Shown in pieces: positions 33,865 to 46,283 of a stretch of DNA of 64,000 nt (the first letter of the stretch is position 1; each line of letters begins with the position of its first letter). The stretch comes from Spodoptera frugiperda (Eukaryota; Arthropoda; Insecta; Lepidoptera; Noctuidae). Position numbers and translations under genes: made by a program. The stretch covers positions 2,602,001 to 2,666,000 of the forward strand of contig NC_064238.1 in the NCBI RefSeq assembly GCF_023101765.2. The letters are read 5' to 3'. The notes beneath the pieces were generated by a model that saw only the letters and a program-made list of their open reading frames with translations, was not told the origin of the DNA and ran no database searches.

Positions 33865-34539
33865 TAAATAAATAAAATGTAATAAAATGACAGTTACGAG
33901 TTTTATTTTATATTTTTAACTTGTTTTCAGATACATTCTGTATATGAAGAGTAAGAACAGCCTGTAGCGGACTTCGCGGCACTAAAACTGCGGGAGGTCA
34001 TAAAATAAAAACTGTTTACTTGGCCCGAAGATAACTGGGAACAAAGTTCGTTGATAACTTTTTATTTCCTCTGGGATAAGCAGGTAACACGGCCGAGTAT
34101 AATCTGAACAATTTCTGAAGTTGTATTTGTAAAGGGATTCTTTTAATTTTTTATGACATCCGAACTTGGTCGGTTATCGTCACCTAGTTGAAGTGATTTG
34201 TTGGGCAAATAGATTGAAAGGTATAATCAGTAGATAGGTTTCTTTATTTGTGTTTAAGCTCATCCCAAACAAATATTAATGAATTTGATTTCACAGCTGT
34301 AAAGATAGCGCGTGACGGAGACAAACATACTGTTTATATTTGAACTAATATCTTAATAGAGATTTTTTATGCAAAACTTAAAAATATTATCTCATCTATG
34401 ATAAATAATAAGTTTAAGTATAATCGATAGCATCCATTAGCTACTAATGAAGTATAAGCACTTAAGTATTATGATACGGCGATAAAAAATAATCTCCGAA
34501 CCAAAAAACATTCCTCACGCTTATTAAGCCGTAAGGACG
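33865..34539. other. AT-rich non-coding DNA, no gene seen
   Basis: I see nothing supported here. Confidence 0.5.
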
Positions 34540-34880
34540 TGAACAATGCGAGATAATTCTTACCTGTGGAGATGAATCATATTTAGTGTCCCGACGGAAC
34601 GCCGGCGCCCGACAAACTTCCTACAATGGCCAATAAACACGCCATAAAGTATGAAAAGGCCGCACTAAAAATGCCATTATTGTTTGCTAAATGTCCACCT
34701 TTTGTTAAATGAACCTGTCAAATGTTTGCAACATGCACATCCGTGTCAAAGGGTGTCGAACTGACACAGCCATAACTCTTTTATGACGCAATAAAAAATC
34801 GAACTTGAATTCCACCGAACACATTCGCACTCCATAAACTTGGTGACACGTTAATTGCGCGGGATGACTTATGTCTTTTA
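34540..34880. promoter_or_regulatory. Candidate conserved non-coding or enhancer DNA
   Basis: The block is GC-richer than its surroundings and repeat-free. It has CGACGGAACGCCGGCGCCCG, several CCATAAA/TTTATGG-type cores (Hox Abd-B-like), AATAAACACGCCATAAAG, and TGACACGTTAATTGCGCGGG. It has no coding frame. It lies just upstream of the possible promoter at 35013. Regulatory function is inferred from composition and motif clustering only. Confidence 0.25.
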
Positions 34881-35012
34881 CAGAATATAGTTCGCGTTTG
34901 ACTCGTGTAATTTATTCCTATTTTAGGGAATCGTTCCCGCGATTAATCGCAATATCGAACCTGGCCAGCCGTTATTAGTACCTTCAATAGTTACCAAGGT
35001 GTTCCACCCCTC

Positions 35013-35019
35013 TATAAAT
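35013..35019 (+). promoter_or_regulatory. Possible TATA box
   Basis: TATAAAT sits in CCCCTCTATAAATC. About 30 bases downstream a GC-rich tract begins (ACAGAGCGGTACAG at 35043), the spacing expected from TATA box to start site. The downstream 195 bases contain no ATG. This is only a sequence-pattern argument. Confidence 0.3.
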
Positions 35020-35043
35020 CTTGTCTAATTTGTGTGTAATTAC

Positions 35044-35313
35044 AGAGCGGTACAGTTCCCGTTGTAACAAGGAGTGCGTAGCAGCGGGGAGTAACCGGCA
35101 CGTGCTTACGCGTGCTTCACTCAAGACCCCAGCGAAAAGACCACATCTCTCGACTTAGTGACACTGAACATTAAACCTTCCCAAGTTCAAGTTAAAGATC
35201 ATATTTCAGTAACATCCGTAGTCAAATATAATTTGAAGATGTTTTCGATAAAGTTTCAACTAATTTCGATGCTACGTACAAGGTGGAAGGTAGAAATTAC
35301 CCTAGCAAAATAA
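35044..35313 (+). CDS. Possible 5' leader and short first coding exon
   Basis: Positions 35044-35238 contain no ATG, as expected for a 5' leader. Then AAGATG at 35239 opens a frame of 24 codons (MFSIKFQLISMLRTRWK...) that ends at TAA. A possible splice donor AAG|GTAGAA falls after 17 codons at 35289/35290, so this could be a first exon. An alternative is that 35046 is a 3' splice site (TTTGTGTGTAATTACAG just before it) of a non-coding exon. The gene would continue outside the annotated region. No known protein is recognised. Confidence 0.25.
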
Positions 35314-35689
35314 TATTTATAACGACCAAGGCTCAAGTTTTGATCACTATTAAGTAACGTTGCAAACGCGTCGAAAGGTTGATGTTAAAATTTAGAAATG
35401 TGTTCTTTGACCCCTCGGTGAGATGATAATTTTAATATGTAAAGTAACGGGGGTGAACTATTTCAACAATAATTTAAGTTCCGTTATTATTTTCTAGGCC
35501 CTCGTGTTCACAGCAGGAGCTCGGACATTGTAAAGTCATATTTTTATTCATATTTATTCAAGAAGGGTAGCTTGTTACGTTTGGAACCGTCGCTGTTGAC
35601 TGCACGTGTGAAAATTCCGCTTCCTTGAAAATATAGTTCATTCCGAAAACGATTCCCAGCAGTAGAGAATAATCGTATTTACAGCCAGA

Positions 35690-36290
35690 TGGCACTAGTC
35701 TTTTAATCCAAATAATCCCTTCATAATTAGCGCACTCAGCTTTATACAGCCAAATAAATCCTTCCTACAATTGCCATTTCAATACTACAAATAAATCTAC
35801 GTCAAGTACTGCATTCGTCGCCAAACTGCGTGTGCTGCACTGTACTATTTCGAAATGCAATCAAAAACGTATCTTGCTAACATTGTTTTAGCATTCAAAA
35901 TGGAATGCACACAATTTTTACAGTTGCAACCCCAAAAAATATCGTTTCGAGTGTCGATCCGAAACTGTACACCATTTACGAGCTTGATTGAAATTTTGCA
36001 ATCAACAGGGGGAGTGGTATGATGAAATTATTCGTGTATATTTTTTTCCCTCAAACCCGCCGACGTTGTTCCATTATAATGGCCCTTCGGAATAGAAAAT
36101 TTACGGGGGATTTAAGATTGTAATCACGGGCCACTCGGTTGTTCAAAGTGATTATGGTGGAGATAAGGGCCTGGAGCGAGGCTGGTCGTCCCACGCGCGA
36201 TGCATGCCGCTATATGTACGTCGGCCTATCTGTGATGTCAGCTTGTACCTGACCTGCCTTTGTCTAAGATATAGATGTTGGCAAATTCGT
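35690..36290. promoter_or_regulatory. GC-richer, repeat-free block
   Basis: It includes CCCGCCGACGTTGTTCC, GGCCTGGAGCGAGGCTGGTC and CCCACGCGCGATGCATGCCG, unusual for this AT-rich window. No coding frame and no repeat family is recognised. It could be regulatory DNA of a nearby gene. Confidence 0.2.
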
Positions 36291-37157
36291 AGCAGCACGA
36301 TGTATACGATATCGGATTTTCGACGAACATAAATTTTGTTTACTAAAACCAGGGCGATTTGATGAAACTATATAGGTGGACCTACTATAATTTATTCCCA
36401 CGATGCAGGCTAACTAACATCGTTATTAGAAAATTGGTGTGATTCAAATTACAACCCACAATTATGTAAGAACCGATATGAAGTTTTATTGCATTTCCCA
36501 TCGAATATGCTTTAAAAACTTATGTTACATTTATTCAACAATAATTTCTTCAATAATTCTTTCGGACTTCACTTGAAGAACTCGCATCAGGCACGAACAA
36601 TGTATAATTTGAATTGCATGACCATAGGTCGTATGCCATCACTTTATATGCGACCTACTAACTGAAGTATTCATGTAAGCATCCAATATGAAAATAAACG
36701 CGGTCTTTCAGTGTTGCAATTCGATATCGATGCTTGTTCATAGACTGGTTATTGTTTACTCTATTTTGACCTATTTGTTGGTTGCGTTATTGAGGATTAC
36801 AGAAGTTGGTTTTTGTTCTAGTAGAAATTTGGGATGTATGGATCATAAAGTTATCTTTTGTAACTACAGAGATATAGAGTCTAGACTTTTTGGTATATCT
36901 AAGATTTTCATTTTAATAACTTTCGAAAATTTTGTAGGTGTGCGTGTTTTTGTCTTATGATATATAGATGAGCAAGAAAATTATAAGTAATTTTTGTATT
37001 ATAAAACAACTGAAAAATGCTAAACTATTTATAGCATTTAGAAATTAAGTTTAATGGACAAATAAAAGAAAAGTAAAGCCGGAAACCATGACTTTAGCTG
37101 ATGACCCAAGATAACATCAGTGATCTCAGAGCAGACAAGTAAGAATTATAAGTGACG
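36291..37157. other. AT-rich non-coding DNA, no gene seen
   Basis: A 90-codon plus-strand frame at 36688-36960 has hydrophobic, T-rich composition and no recognisable domain, so it is probably chance. Confidence 0.45.
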
Positions 37158-37364
37158 TCAGGTGTCAAGTTCAACTCCAGAGTGATGCAACGAGCATACT
37201 TCGAATGCAGAGCCAGATGCACGATCCTTATCAACAATAATGATACTACCATTTCCCTCACAAATACTTTGAGTGGGATGAGCAACTTCGTATTCTAAAT
37301 TCTTGCATTCAAATCCCGACATTTTTCTCAGCCATTGAAGAAGATAAAATTGTAAACGATACAA
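37158..37364 (-). CDS. Coding-like fragment, unknown protein
   Basis: The 68-codon minus-strand frame contains GFECKNLEYEVAHPTQSICE and GNGSIIIVDKDRASGSAFEV, then CSLHHSGVELDT and a TGA. It is balanced in composition, with good coding-like third positions and three cysteines in its second half. No family is recognised. The first 15 residues are less convincing than the rest. A frame on the same strand at 37094-37285 overlaps it and is discarded. It may be an exon or a relic. Confidence 0.25.
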   Translation of the reverse strand: MYRLQFYLLQWLRKMSGFECKNLEYEVAHPTQSICEGNGSIIIVDKDRASGSAFEVCSLHHSGVELDT

Positions 37365-39479
37365 ATCGATCTAACTGAATTAACATAACAAGGAGTCCAT
37401 ATTTAATTTTAAGGACGAGCAACTTTTACGAGTCGCATTGAATCGCACTATTATTCAGATTTCTATGGGGCACGCACTACAACGACAGATATTGTAATTT
37501 GTTTGTCAGAACGAGATTCCTTTCATTATGCGTTCGTGCTCCATAAAATATGCATCTGAAATGAGAAAAATGTGTCGCAGTGTCGCGAGTTTTGGTTTCC
37601 GAAACCAAAGAGCGTATAACAATACAAACATTCATCACAATTTAAACCGTAAGCAGTTAAAATAAAGCAGAAAGTCCAGTGTCCCGTATATCTCTGTTAG
37701 GAAGTCTTCCACAAAATGCGTCAAAGAATCATAATCTCGGCTTCCAGTGAGTTATACACACGTCGTCTATTCACATTAGTTTTAGAAATATACAGTAAAC
37801 ACACTTTCGTGAAAAAGTAAGCAATGGCATTTGTTATTACTTTCAGCCAGTTCTATTGTTGCTTGAGAGAAAAAAGTTACTGCGTAGAGAAAATAATGTA
37901 GGTCCACTTCAGATTTTTAGGCTTTTTTATGTCATTAGCAAAGGTACGAATGTAGATAGCACTTGTGTCAACTCAAAAGTAATGGCCTTCCAGATTCTGA
38001 TCTTGAGTTTGTTACAAATGAATTCGAAATCACAAATGAAGGTGACAGTTTTACCTAAAAATAATTGACTGACTCGAGAATTTTGTGTTAACTCAAAATT
38101 TTTCCAATGGCCCTTTAAAATCGTTGTAACAAACCATTATCCGGGTTTTATATTGAATTAGGGGCGGTGTTAAGTACGACATTTGTTCAAGTATTTCACA
38201 CGTAATCCCACAACGTTCATCATAACTTTTAATGTGAAACTTGGAATCGAAATAGCACCATTACCAGGGCTTAATGCCGCTCCACATTCAAGATTAAATA
38301 CTTGGTAACTCGGTAACCGTTATGTACTGCTGTAATCGCAATAAATTTGGATAAACCTCGCTGGTATCGAGTGTACCGAAATGGGAGTAAATCAAGTCAG
38401 ATTATTTATCTCTTTTTGTTTCCAATATTGGAAGGAGATAACGATATGCGTTGTAAGAAAGACATGATAATAGTATGAGCTGCTTATCAGCCTCTGTAAG
38501 TTGTAAGAGTAAAATATGGGAAGCGGTTTACTATTGTGGTCGCTAAGTCCCACAACGTACGGAAACGGGTTGGGACTTTGGGAGCTGTACAGAATTGTGT
38601 TATGATTTTGTGAACGACTCTATGTACTGACTATTTTGGTCATAACGTCAGTGGAGTATCTAGAATGGAGTCTATTTTGTTTGTGTTCTATTATGAAATC
38701 GCTATATTAGTCTTGGATGCGCAGACTATGTGTGATGGATATATTTTATACGTATACGAGTATTATGTTAATGACTCTTGATACCAAACACGAAGACAGT
38801 CTCATTACTTCTTGTGCTTTATTAAACAAAACATAAATTAAATTAAATCATTTTTCAAAAAACTTTCTAACAACCATTAACAACACCCGTTCCCTAAAAA
38901 CGTACCCCTTAACATAGATATAAAGCAAAACTATTCTCCTAAATAAAAATAAATCAGTCGATAAGCGTAAGTGGTTTTATTTTTAATGGGTAATAAAAGT
39001 TTGGTTGGTACCACCGATAAATAATATGTTTATCCTTAGAAAGCGGGCATAATGATGGCCGATGCATTATTATAATGGCCATGTTGATTTGTAAGTACGA
39101 GTTAAACTCAGTTTAAGCCCAGGAGCGGTTAAGACATTTGGTGACATACGGCTGTATATACGGTCGAACTTTGTACGTGTTGAAGTTTATTTTAATTTGG
39201 TAATTTTTAGGAGTGAGATGATGAAAAGTTAAGACATTTTTGTGATGTCATCTTAAAATTAATAACCATAAAAATGTTAATAAAAAAGTAGTAGTAGTTA
39301 CGTAAAATTAGGTTAAGTTTTGATTCAACAGAGATCAGACAGCAGCAATTACCAATAATCCTTATTAACTGCAGCATACCGATATGTCGATATTTGATAT
39401 GTCGCCAATCTGTTTAACCGAGGAGCATGCATGAAAAGTGTCATGACTGTTTATGAAGCGAAAGATATGTAAGATTCGT
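37365..39479. other. Non-coding DNA, no gene seen
   Basis: A 70-codon frame at 37856 has no domain. A short imperfect hairpin (AAGTCCCA...TGGGACTT) occurs at 38546-38579. Confidence 0.45.
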
Positions 39480-39560
39480 AGCAATTGGCATTCCATTCTC
39501 TCTGCCTACCCCATGCCTCTGTAGACAGGCATGAGGTTATACCTGTATGTATGAACGATT
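39480..39560 (+). repeat. Weak copy of the 6300-6490 repeat tail
   Basis: GGCATTCCATTCTCTCTGCC followed by TACCCCATGCCTC and a CCTGTATGTATGA end resembles the tail of the short repeat at 6300-6490. The match is diverged. A 76-codon frame across it is therefore not a gene. Confidence 0.35.
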
Positions 39561-41475
39561 GTCACTGGACTGTTGAAATGTATATTTTGATACAAATCCA
39601 ACAAACCAGCTCAACAGAACTAATAGCCGTATGTCCTCAAATTCATAAGCCTGTACTTATGCATCATTCAAGGCTTCTGTTCGACTGCTTTCATACATAC
39701 ACCGTAAGACCATAACTGAACTGCTGTGTGGGTTAATTTTAATTCAGTACCCAGCAGTCGGTAATACGTGTCATAAAATATAAACGTTGCGGACTCGGTC
39801 TACTTATTTCGTGGACTTTATTGTCTTAATACGATTACCGACTTGTGTTCTTGCCGCTTTATGAGTGTAGGTCGGGAGGAAAATGATCTTCTATGTCAAG
39901 TGGTTGTGGACTTAGGAAGAGGTTGGTTTGGTATTGGTATCTAGTGGGGAAGTGAGAAAGATAGAGAAAGTTAGGATTTATAAAGTAAAAAAAAAGGTGA
40001 TTGGTAGATACTATTACCTTATTATCTCATTTCGCTATTAAAATGAGTCAAACGTGTGTATTATGTGCCACAATGAATTGCTTGTGTTTCAAATGAGTCC
40101 AAAGAAAATAATTTTAAGGTTTTGAGAAAACATGTTGAAACTGTGACTTGAGCTCCCCAACAGCTAGTGAGTTTATTGCAGTTTTGTATTTTGATATGTT
40201 CTATCAATTTTGAAGGAATAAAATACATAATATTACGTTTTGAAAACCGACCATCAGCCTGTAAGTACTTATTACATTTACAAAATCCCCACACAAAATG
40301 ATAGTTAACATCAATCAAAATTCACTTATTCAATATCCACATAATCTGTTCGTTGACAAAACGCGTAATAAATAATAAATCACGCGTCCGTTTGTGCGTT
40401 GTTTGTTTTTAATTAGTGGCTGCAGTAATGCCGAAACAGCTGTTATGTTCAGTGTTGCCAGATTAGTGATATATCGTCGTTATGGTGGCAGTTAATTAAA
40501 AAAGTTCCACTACGAATGAATGGTGAAGTGCTCCTGGATTGTTGTTTGTTACCTTTTTGTCATTATTTTTGTGTTTTGTTGCTGGTTAGAATATATGTGG
40601 GAATTATTTTCATTGCTGCAGTGTTGATGATTGATTATACAAACAGAAAACTTTTTGACCAAATGCACTTAATTACAACGTTTATATGCGTCCATTTATA
40701 GTATTTTCGTTCAGTAACAATGAGTTTATATTAGGCTACACACTAAAGGAATGAAATGTTAAGGGTTTCTATAAAGTAATCCTAAAACAGTTCTACAGCC
40801 CTAAACCAGAACAGTCGAGCATAAACTGTTCTCGCCACTTAATAAAAAGCATCAGATATAATCTGAATATAACATCCTCGACGAAACATCTGAAAGTGTT
40901 CCTTCAATTTAAATTTCAAATGAAGAATTAAACGTGACGTCATACATCGTCAACACAATACTGCCTTGGGCAAATCCACAGTGTTGCCATCAGTAAAAAC
41001 AATATCGAATGGAACGCGTCAAAACGTAATGTGTATTAATAACTGACTGGCTGGAAACCGTGCAGGTGGTAAATTGATACTTGTGCCAGTTAAGTGGAAG
41101 TTCTCGTAAAATTGGCGTCGTAAGTATACTGCCCCTTAAATGCCCACTACTGAACTGTTTAAAGTTTACTAATGCACTGTTAACTGAACGACTTCTAGTT
41201 TTCCCTGGATAACGAATTCATGTTGTGTGTTTGTTCATGTTCATGTGTCAGGAGCTACGAAAACTATATTCGAGTTATAGATGGGTAATAGTAATATAAC
41301 GTATGTGTTTTAATAATTAATGTTCGTAGCTTACAATACTATTCATTTAAACGTTCTGAAATAAACGTGTCAGATTTTATAGTTATTATGAAAAATGTTT
41401 TGTGGAATAGAGCAAAGACGGAACAATAATACGAAGGCCACAATCATTGAAAACTAAAAATAAATGTTGGGTTTA
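39561..41475. other. AT-rich non-coding DNA, no gene seen
   Basis: Frames of 85 and 61 codons (40061 minus, 40516 plus) have no recognisable domain. Nothing else is supported. Confidence 0.45.
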
Positions 41476-41740
41476 GGGTGCTTTTCCACCACAGATGTGC
41501 TATATTACGTTGCTATAGATATGTGCTATGAATGTGTACTATAAATGGTCGCAAGTGATGTAGCTATGTGCAGAGCAGAGTACCTACAGCAGTTACTTTG
41601 CGGCGGCACATCTTCATAGCACATTTTACTCGTACAGCTACATAGCTTAGTATCAGTGGAAACGGTCATATAGTTTCACCGCTTAGCTATTACATCCTCG
41701 CAGCATAGCTACATAGCACATCTCTAGCGAAAAAGTACCC
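41476..41740. mobile_element. PIF/Harbinger-type MITE with TTA target duplication
   Basis: The element begins GGGTGCTTTTCCACCACAGA and ends with the imperfect inverse TCTAGCGAAAAAGTACCC. TTA flanks it at 41473-41475 and 41741-41743. A TTA duplication with inverted repeats starting GGG is the mark of PIF/Harbinger elements. Inside, GATGTGCTAT-type and CATAGCACAT-type blocks recur in both orientations, giving a largely palindromic 265 bp body with no coding sequence. The movement enzymes would come from an autonomous relative elsewhere. Confidence 0.65.
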
Positions 41741-43267
41741 TTAGTTTCACTAGTGAAATATCACCGTGGCTATAGAATTTCAATCGTATATTACATTTAT
41801 AATAAAAACTGGATCCATATCTATACATAACCCAATAAATGTATTAAATAAATTATAAAAATCCTACCAATATGTAAGCAAATTCAATATTGAAACATGT
41901 ATTTATATTTAAATTGGCTCGTCCCAACAAAATATTCATTCATCTATACAGAAGAAGTATTCAAGTTGTACAATATTGACTATATGGGTATAAATTCTCA
42001 ATTATCTGAAGTCCATACCGAAATCAGAGGCCGCTATTACTGGTAGAGTATTTCTCACGGGGAAACTGACTTCCTCAGCCCTTACATCGATCTAGGAAGA
42101 TGAAGAGATACGGCAAGCTATGTAGTTACTTTAGGTTTGTCTATAAATCTTTATTAGTGTATTCGTTCTTTTACTTTAGTCTTTATAAGACTGTTTGTGA
42201 GAATGGATAAGGTATATTTATATGTGGGTTGTGCGTTACTTATAAGTAAAGAGAAATAGTTCTGTAAATTAATCGGCATCTTCTGGTCGTTGAGCCATGA
42301 AGTATGAAGTTCGTTTTAAGACGAAAGTTAATATATTGACTAGATCTACCAATTACCATGGCTCCTCATAATATTGATGTTGTAGGTATAAGAAGTTAAG
42401 TTAGACCTAGAAAGTATTCATCCCAACAGCCTATCAATAACTTACACAATGTCCAACTGTAATCTAAATCTGTCGCAATAATTTACAACTGTTAGGTTAC
42501 AAAAACAAGAATCAGAATTTATTCTTCTAGTAAGTTTCTCAGTAAAACATTTAGGTAACATGACATTTGTAACGAATAACAAAACCTGTTCGGTTTCGTA
42601 CTGAAATGTTTGTAAGCAGTAAATTCTAGCCTGAGGGCCGCAGAAAAAGTATGCCTAACCCTCTAGAGGCGCATGATCCGACAATTTACCGCCGACCTTC
42701 AATACGATTGAGGCGCCATTTTGGATACGTTTAATTTTCGATTTCCAAGCATTGGTTGGCATTTTGGTCAAAAATTGGATACTAAAATTATGAGTGTTTT
42801 CATTTCAGTTATATCACTTTTGCTGTAGAAAGTTAAAAGTACGTTTGTATGTACAGTCTATTGACAATGTCAAATCATATTAGGTATATTCCGAAATCTC
42901 TATACTATCCTTAGTTAAAAAGCTAATCATACTTCTACTCCTAATTTCCTTTTAGTTAAACCATAAAGTGCCTGAAGTATGTACGCAAGCAGACCTTAAA
43001 TTCACTGGTGAAACAAAATAGCTTCTCCGAATCCTCAATCTCAATGGCTTCCACCACAAATACAGCAAACACACTCATGATCAACTAGAAGTAAATTTAG
43101 GCTCCTCAGTTAACACCTTTAATGCCTCTCATTAACTTAACAAAACCAGTAAGGACTATTGTGCTTTGTTTGATGTAAATTTGTAATGTAGGTGATTCTT
43201 CTCTCTAACTTTTATCTAGATAACCTAGGTACGATTTTTTTTATAAAAAATACTAAACGTAACTTAT
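41741..43267. other. Non-coding DNA, no gene seen
   Basis: Apart from a GC-richer patch around 42640-42730 (CTCTAGAGGCGCATGATCCG), I see nothing supported here. Confidence 0.45.
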
Positions 43268-43353
43268 CTGGTGTTGCGGGTGTCCATGGGCGGCGCTGAT
43301 AGCTTACTATCAGAAGACCAGTCTGCTTGTTTGCCTCCTAATCCAAAAAAAAC
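43268..43353 (+). mobile_element. Non-LTR retrotransposon 3' end, poly(A)-tailed
   Basis: CTGGTGTTGCGGGTGTCCAT, GGGCGGCGCTGATAGCTTAC, TATCAGAAGACCAGTCTGCT and TGTTTGCCTCCTAATCC then AAAAAAAA. This is the end of a lepidopteran non-LTR element whose consensus has GCTTACCATCAGG and GTTTGCCTCCTATTCC. The copy is 5'-truncated to under 100 bp. Related ends appear at 52450-52515 and 62430-62596. Confidence 0.7.
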
Positions 43354-45313
43354 CGAATTATCAACAACAATACTTAAAGTGTATTACCATACGTTTGTAT
43401 GTTAATACAATTTCTACATACGTTTGTAGCTGAATACCAAAAATCAAATCACAATATCGTTAATTAAACTATGTTCCAGAAATGTAAGCGTCCTATATGA
43501 ATCACATTCCGAATCGTCCTTGTAGTCCCACGTGACATCGACCAGCGATTCAATTACAGAGAACGGACCAACAAAACACTGTTATTGTATAATCGTACAT
43601 TCAGAGAAATGAGTGTTTGTTACAAAACTATGGTATACACTGGTTGAATCGCAATCGCAATACGGATTCTGACCGTAGTTGTGATCAAAATTCTTGTTGG
43701 AAATATGGGTTTGGTTATTCCGTTAGCGTAGGGAATGCGGGTCTTAACAAATGTAACGCCTGTTTCTTCGTAAGGATGTGTTGGGTTTGTACAAATAGCT
43801 TACCAATTTTACCATGTATTAGAATTGACAAAATATTCATAGGAGATGGAACTTTTAGCATTCCATAAAATAGATTAGGTAATTCTAAACAGAATGTTAC
43901 ATATTTTAACTTGAGATTGTTACATTTTATTGGTCAAAATATAATCGGATAATTGTGCAAATATGACGCAAAAGTTGTAAAAATCTAGGCATTACAAAGC
44001 AAAGTAAAAAGTCCCTATACTTTAGCCTATACTTTCGGGGACTTACTGATGTGATAAAATATTCTATTTATGTTATACGGACATGATTAAAATATAGGTA
44101 TGTGACAAACCACACGTTACCCTATTACAATAGGCTACTACTACTATCAGTGTTATAGTAAACAATGGAAACCGCTTTATTTTATAGAAATATTTATTAA
44201 CGGAATTGATATAATTCAAGGAAATTATTGACTCACCGGATTACACCATAGTGATGTCGCAACACATTAGATTGTTAGGGATCCAAGGACAAATATGTTC
44301 GTAGTTCATTGGAATTTTATGTTTGTTTTACTAATTGGTTTGTTTTGATATAATAAATCTAATTAGTGGAGTTTTTAAATTAATAATTCATTGACAGAAT
44401 ATATGTGTATTATAATAGTTATGAATATTAATCAAGGGTATAGGAGCAAAGTATATTATTATTTGTATGTTATGGGAATAATTTAAACGTATAATATTTG
44501 ATATATTTTTTACCAAATAATTATATTTGTTTAAGGTTTTGTTATATGGTATTTGGTACTATTTCTGAGAAGGTCCAATACTACACATATCAATGTAAAA
44601 CTTACTCCATTAAGGCTCACAGAAACATCTCGAATCTTACCTGAAAAAGAAGACAAAAAAATATTATTATTAAATACACTAGTACCAACCTATCTAGAAA
44701 AATAAAACCGAAAAAAAATATCCTTAGCAAACAGAAAAACAGAAACGACCGCAAAAAGGAAAGAAAATCTTCGACGGAAACTTAGTGTACCCTAAACTGA
44801 GCAACAGACCAGAAAATGAGTCGAAATCAAATATGAGCCTCCACGAAATGAGTAAGACAAACACGGGCTTACATTGTGTATCGCACAATAGAACCGTGGG
44901 CGAACAATTCTTGACCCTTTTTACTAAGTACAGCCGACAATGGGCGCTGAGACCGATTACATATTCTGATGCAAATATATCACAGGCCGCAAGCGGGAAT
45001 TAATTGAAAAGACCCTGCCTGACTTTGATTTATGGTGTAGGACGTACTATACAGGACAACGTGAATTCTTAGGCTGTGTCTTGTGTCATCAGATGTTCCG
45101 CGCAAAGATGAATTGTGGGGGTGTTATTGTGATCCCGGTTTTATAGTGTGAGAATGATGACGTGTTAATAAATAGAGTTATGCTTTTGTATCTTTTATTG
45201 TGTTTACACCTGATATGCTGAAAAGGGTTTGGTTTGATCAGTAAGATGAATAGCAGAGACTATTGATTTTGTTTTACTTTTTTTTGTTGAATTAATAATG
45301 TAGCCAAACTACC
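43354..45313. other. AT-rich non-coding DNA, no gene seen
   Basis: Frames of 83 and 72 codons (43617 and 44785, plus strand) show no domain or splice support. Confidence 0.45.
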
Positions 45314-45434
45314 GTGCTACGGACTAACGGGTTATCGGAGCTCTGGTTCAAAAAGCAGAAGTAGGAAAGGGGTGGTTTAGTCAATAAAAGTCTGACACAA
45401 TCCTAGTGCCTGGATAATTTTCTTCCTTAAAAAA
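45314..45434 (+). mobile_element. SINE-like repeat family A, copy 7
   Basis: GTGCTACGGACTAACGGGTT, ATCGGAGCTCTGGTTCAAAA, AGCAGAAGTAGGAAAGGGGT, AAAAGTCTGACACA, and a degraded tail CTTCCTTAAAAAAG. Much of the CTCGCCTCGCCCAAG block has been lost. It is the most diverged of the plus-strand copies. Confidence 0.6.
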
Positions 45435-46283
45435 GCCAAATTAAATAGCTTTTTACCAAAACATTGAAAACAATTCGAAACTACTTAAAAATAAGTAATC
45501 AGAACCCAACTTGCATCGATCACTCGCTCAGTTACACTCACGACCAACAAGGCACTCGTTGAATAAAATATAGAAATTTAATAAATACACCTAACCTCAC
45601 CTTCCCTTCGTACCAGCCCAATAATTTCAAACACGCTACCCTTCCATATCTGATCACTAGCACATGAATATTAAACTTGCTCTAGTAATACTCCATGGCA
45701 ACAAAAAGCCTTTTTTCCACACATTATTTACGTTTGAAGCGACCTCGTAAAAGGTTCAGTTAAGCTCCATTACACTTTGCCATAATGAAATATTTACATG
45801 AGTATTATTTTCATAGAATATTGTATCAAATGAAAAGATGAATGAGTGGAATGGACATGTGTGTAACTTTAATAGAAATAATGCTTTAAAGAGATAAGGG
45901 TAGGATTCAAAATTCAAGGGTTTGTAGATTACTGAAGTAATGACCTTGGACTTAGTTGAATGTGTTAGGATAGAGAACTTAATTATGGTTCTCGTTTTTA
46001 AACGAAATGAATCAGTATTTTTAGTAATGTAATGTAACATTAGTACAAATTAAAAGGGCAGCAAATGAAGGCGAAGAAGCATTGACCTTGAAACATTTAG
46101 AAGACAGACTACTTAGTCGCTGAGTACCTTACATTATTACTTTCAGAACGGTTTGGAACAATTCAACTGAGTATTGCATTATCATCAACCGTCGTCTCGT
46201 AGTAGCAATTACATACCATAGCATTATCCATTTGGAAACAAAATGCCAGAACATTAGGTTTCACAAAATTTCCTTATACCGTA
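45435..46283. other. AT-rich non-coding DNA, no gene seen
   Basis: A 94-codon minus-strand frame at 45756-46040 has K- and F-rich composition with no domain, and is probably chance. Confidence 0.4.

Noticed and set aside
39485..39715. 76-codon frame
   Set aside because: Its start lies over a retroelement tail-like sequence and the rest has no domain.
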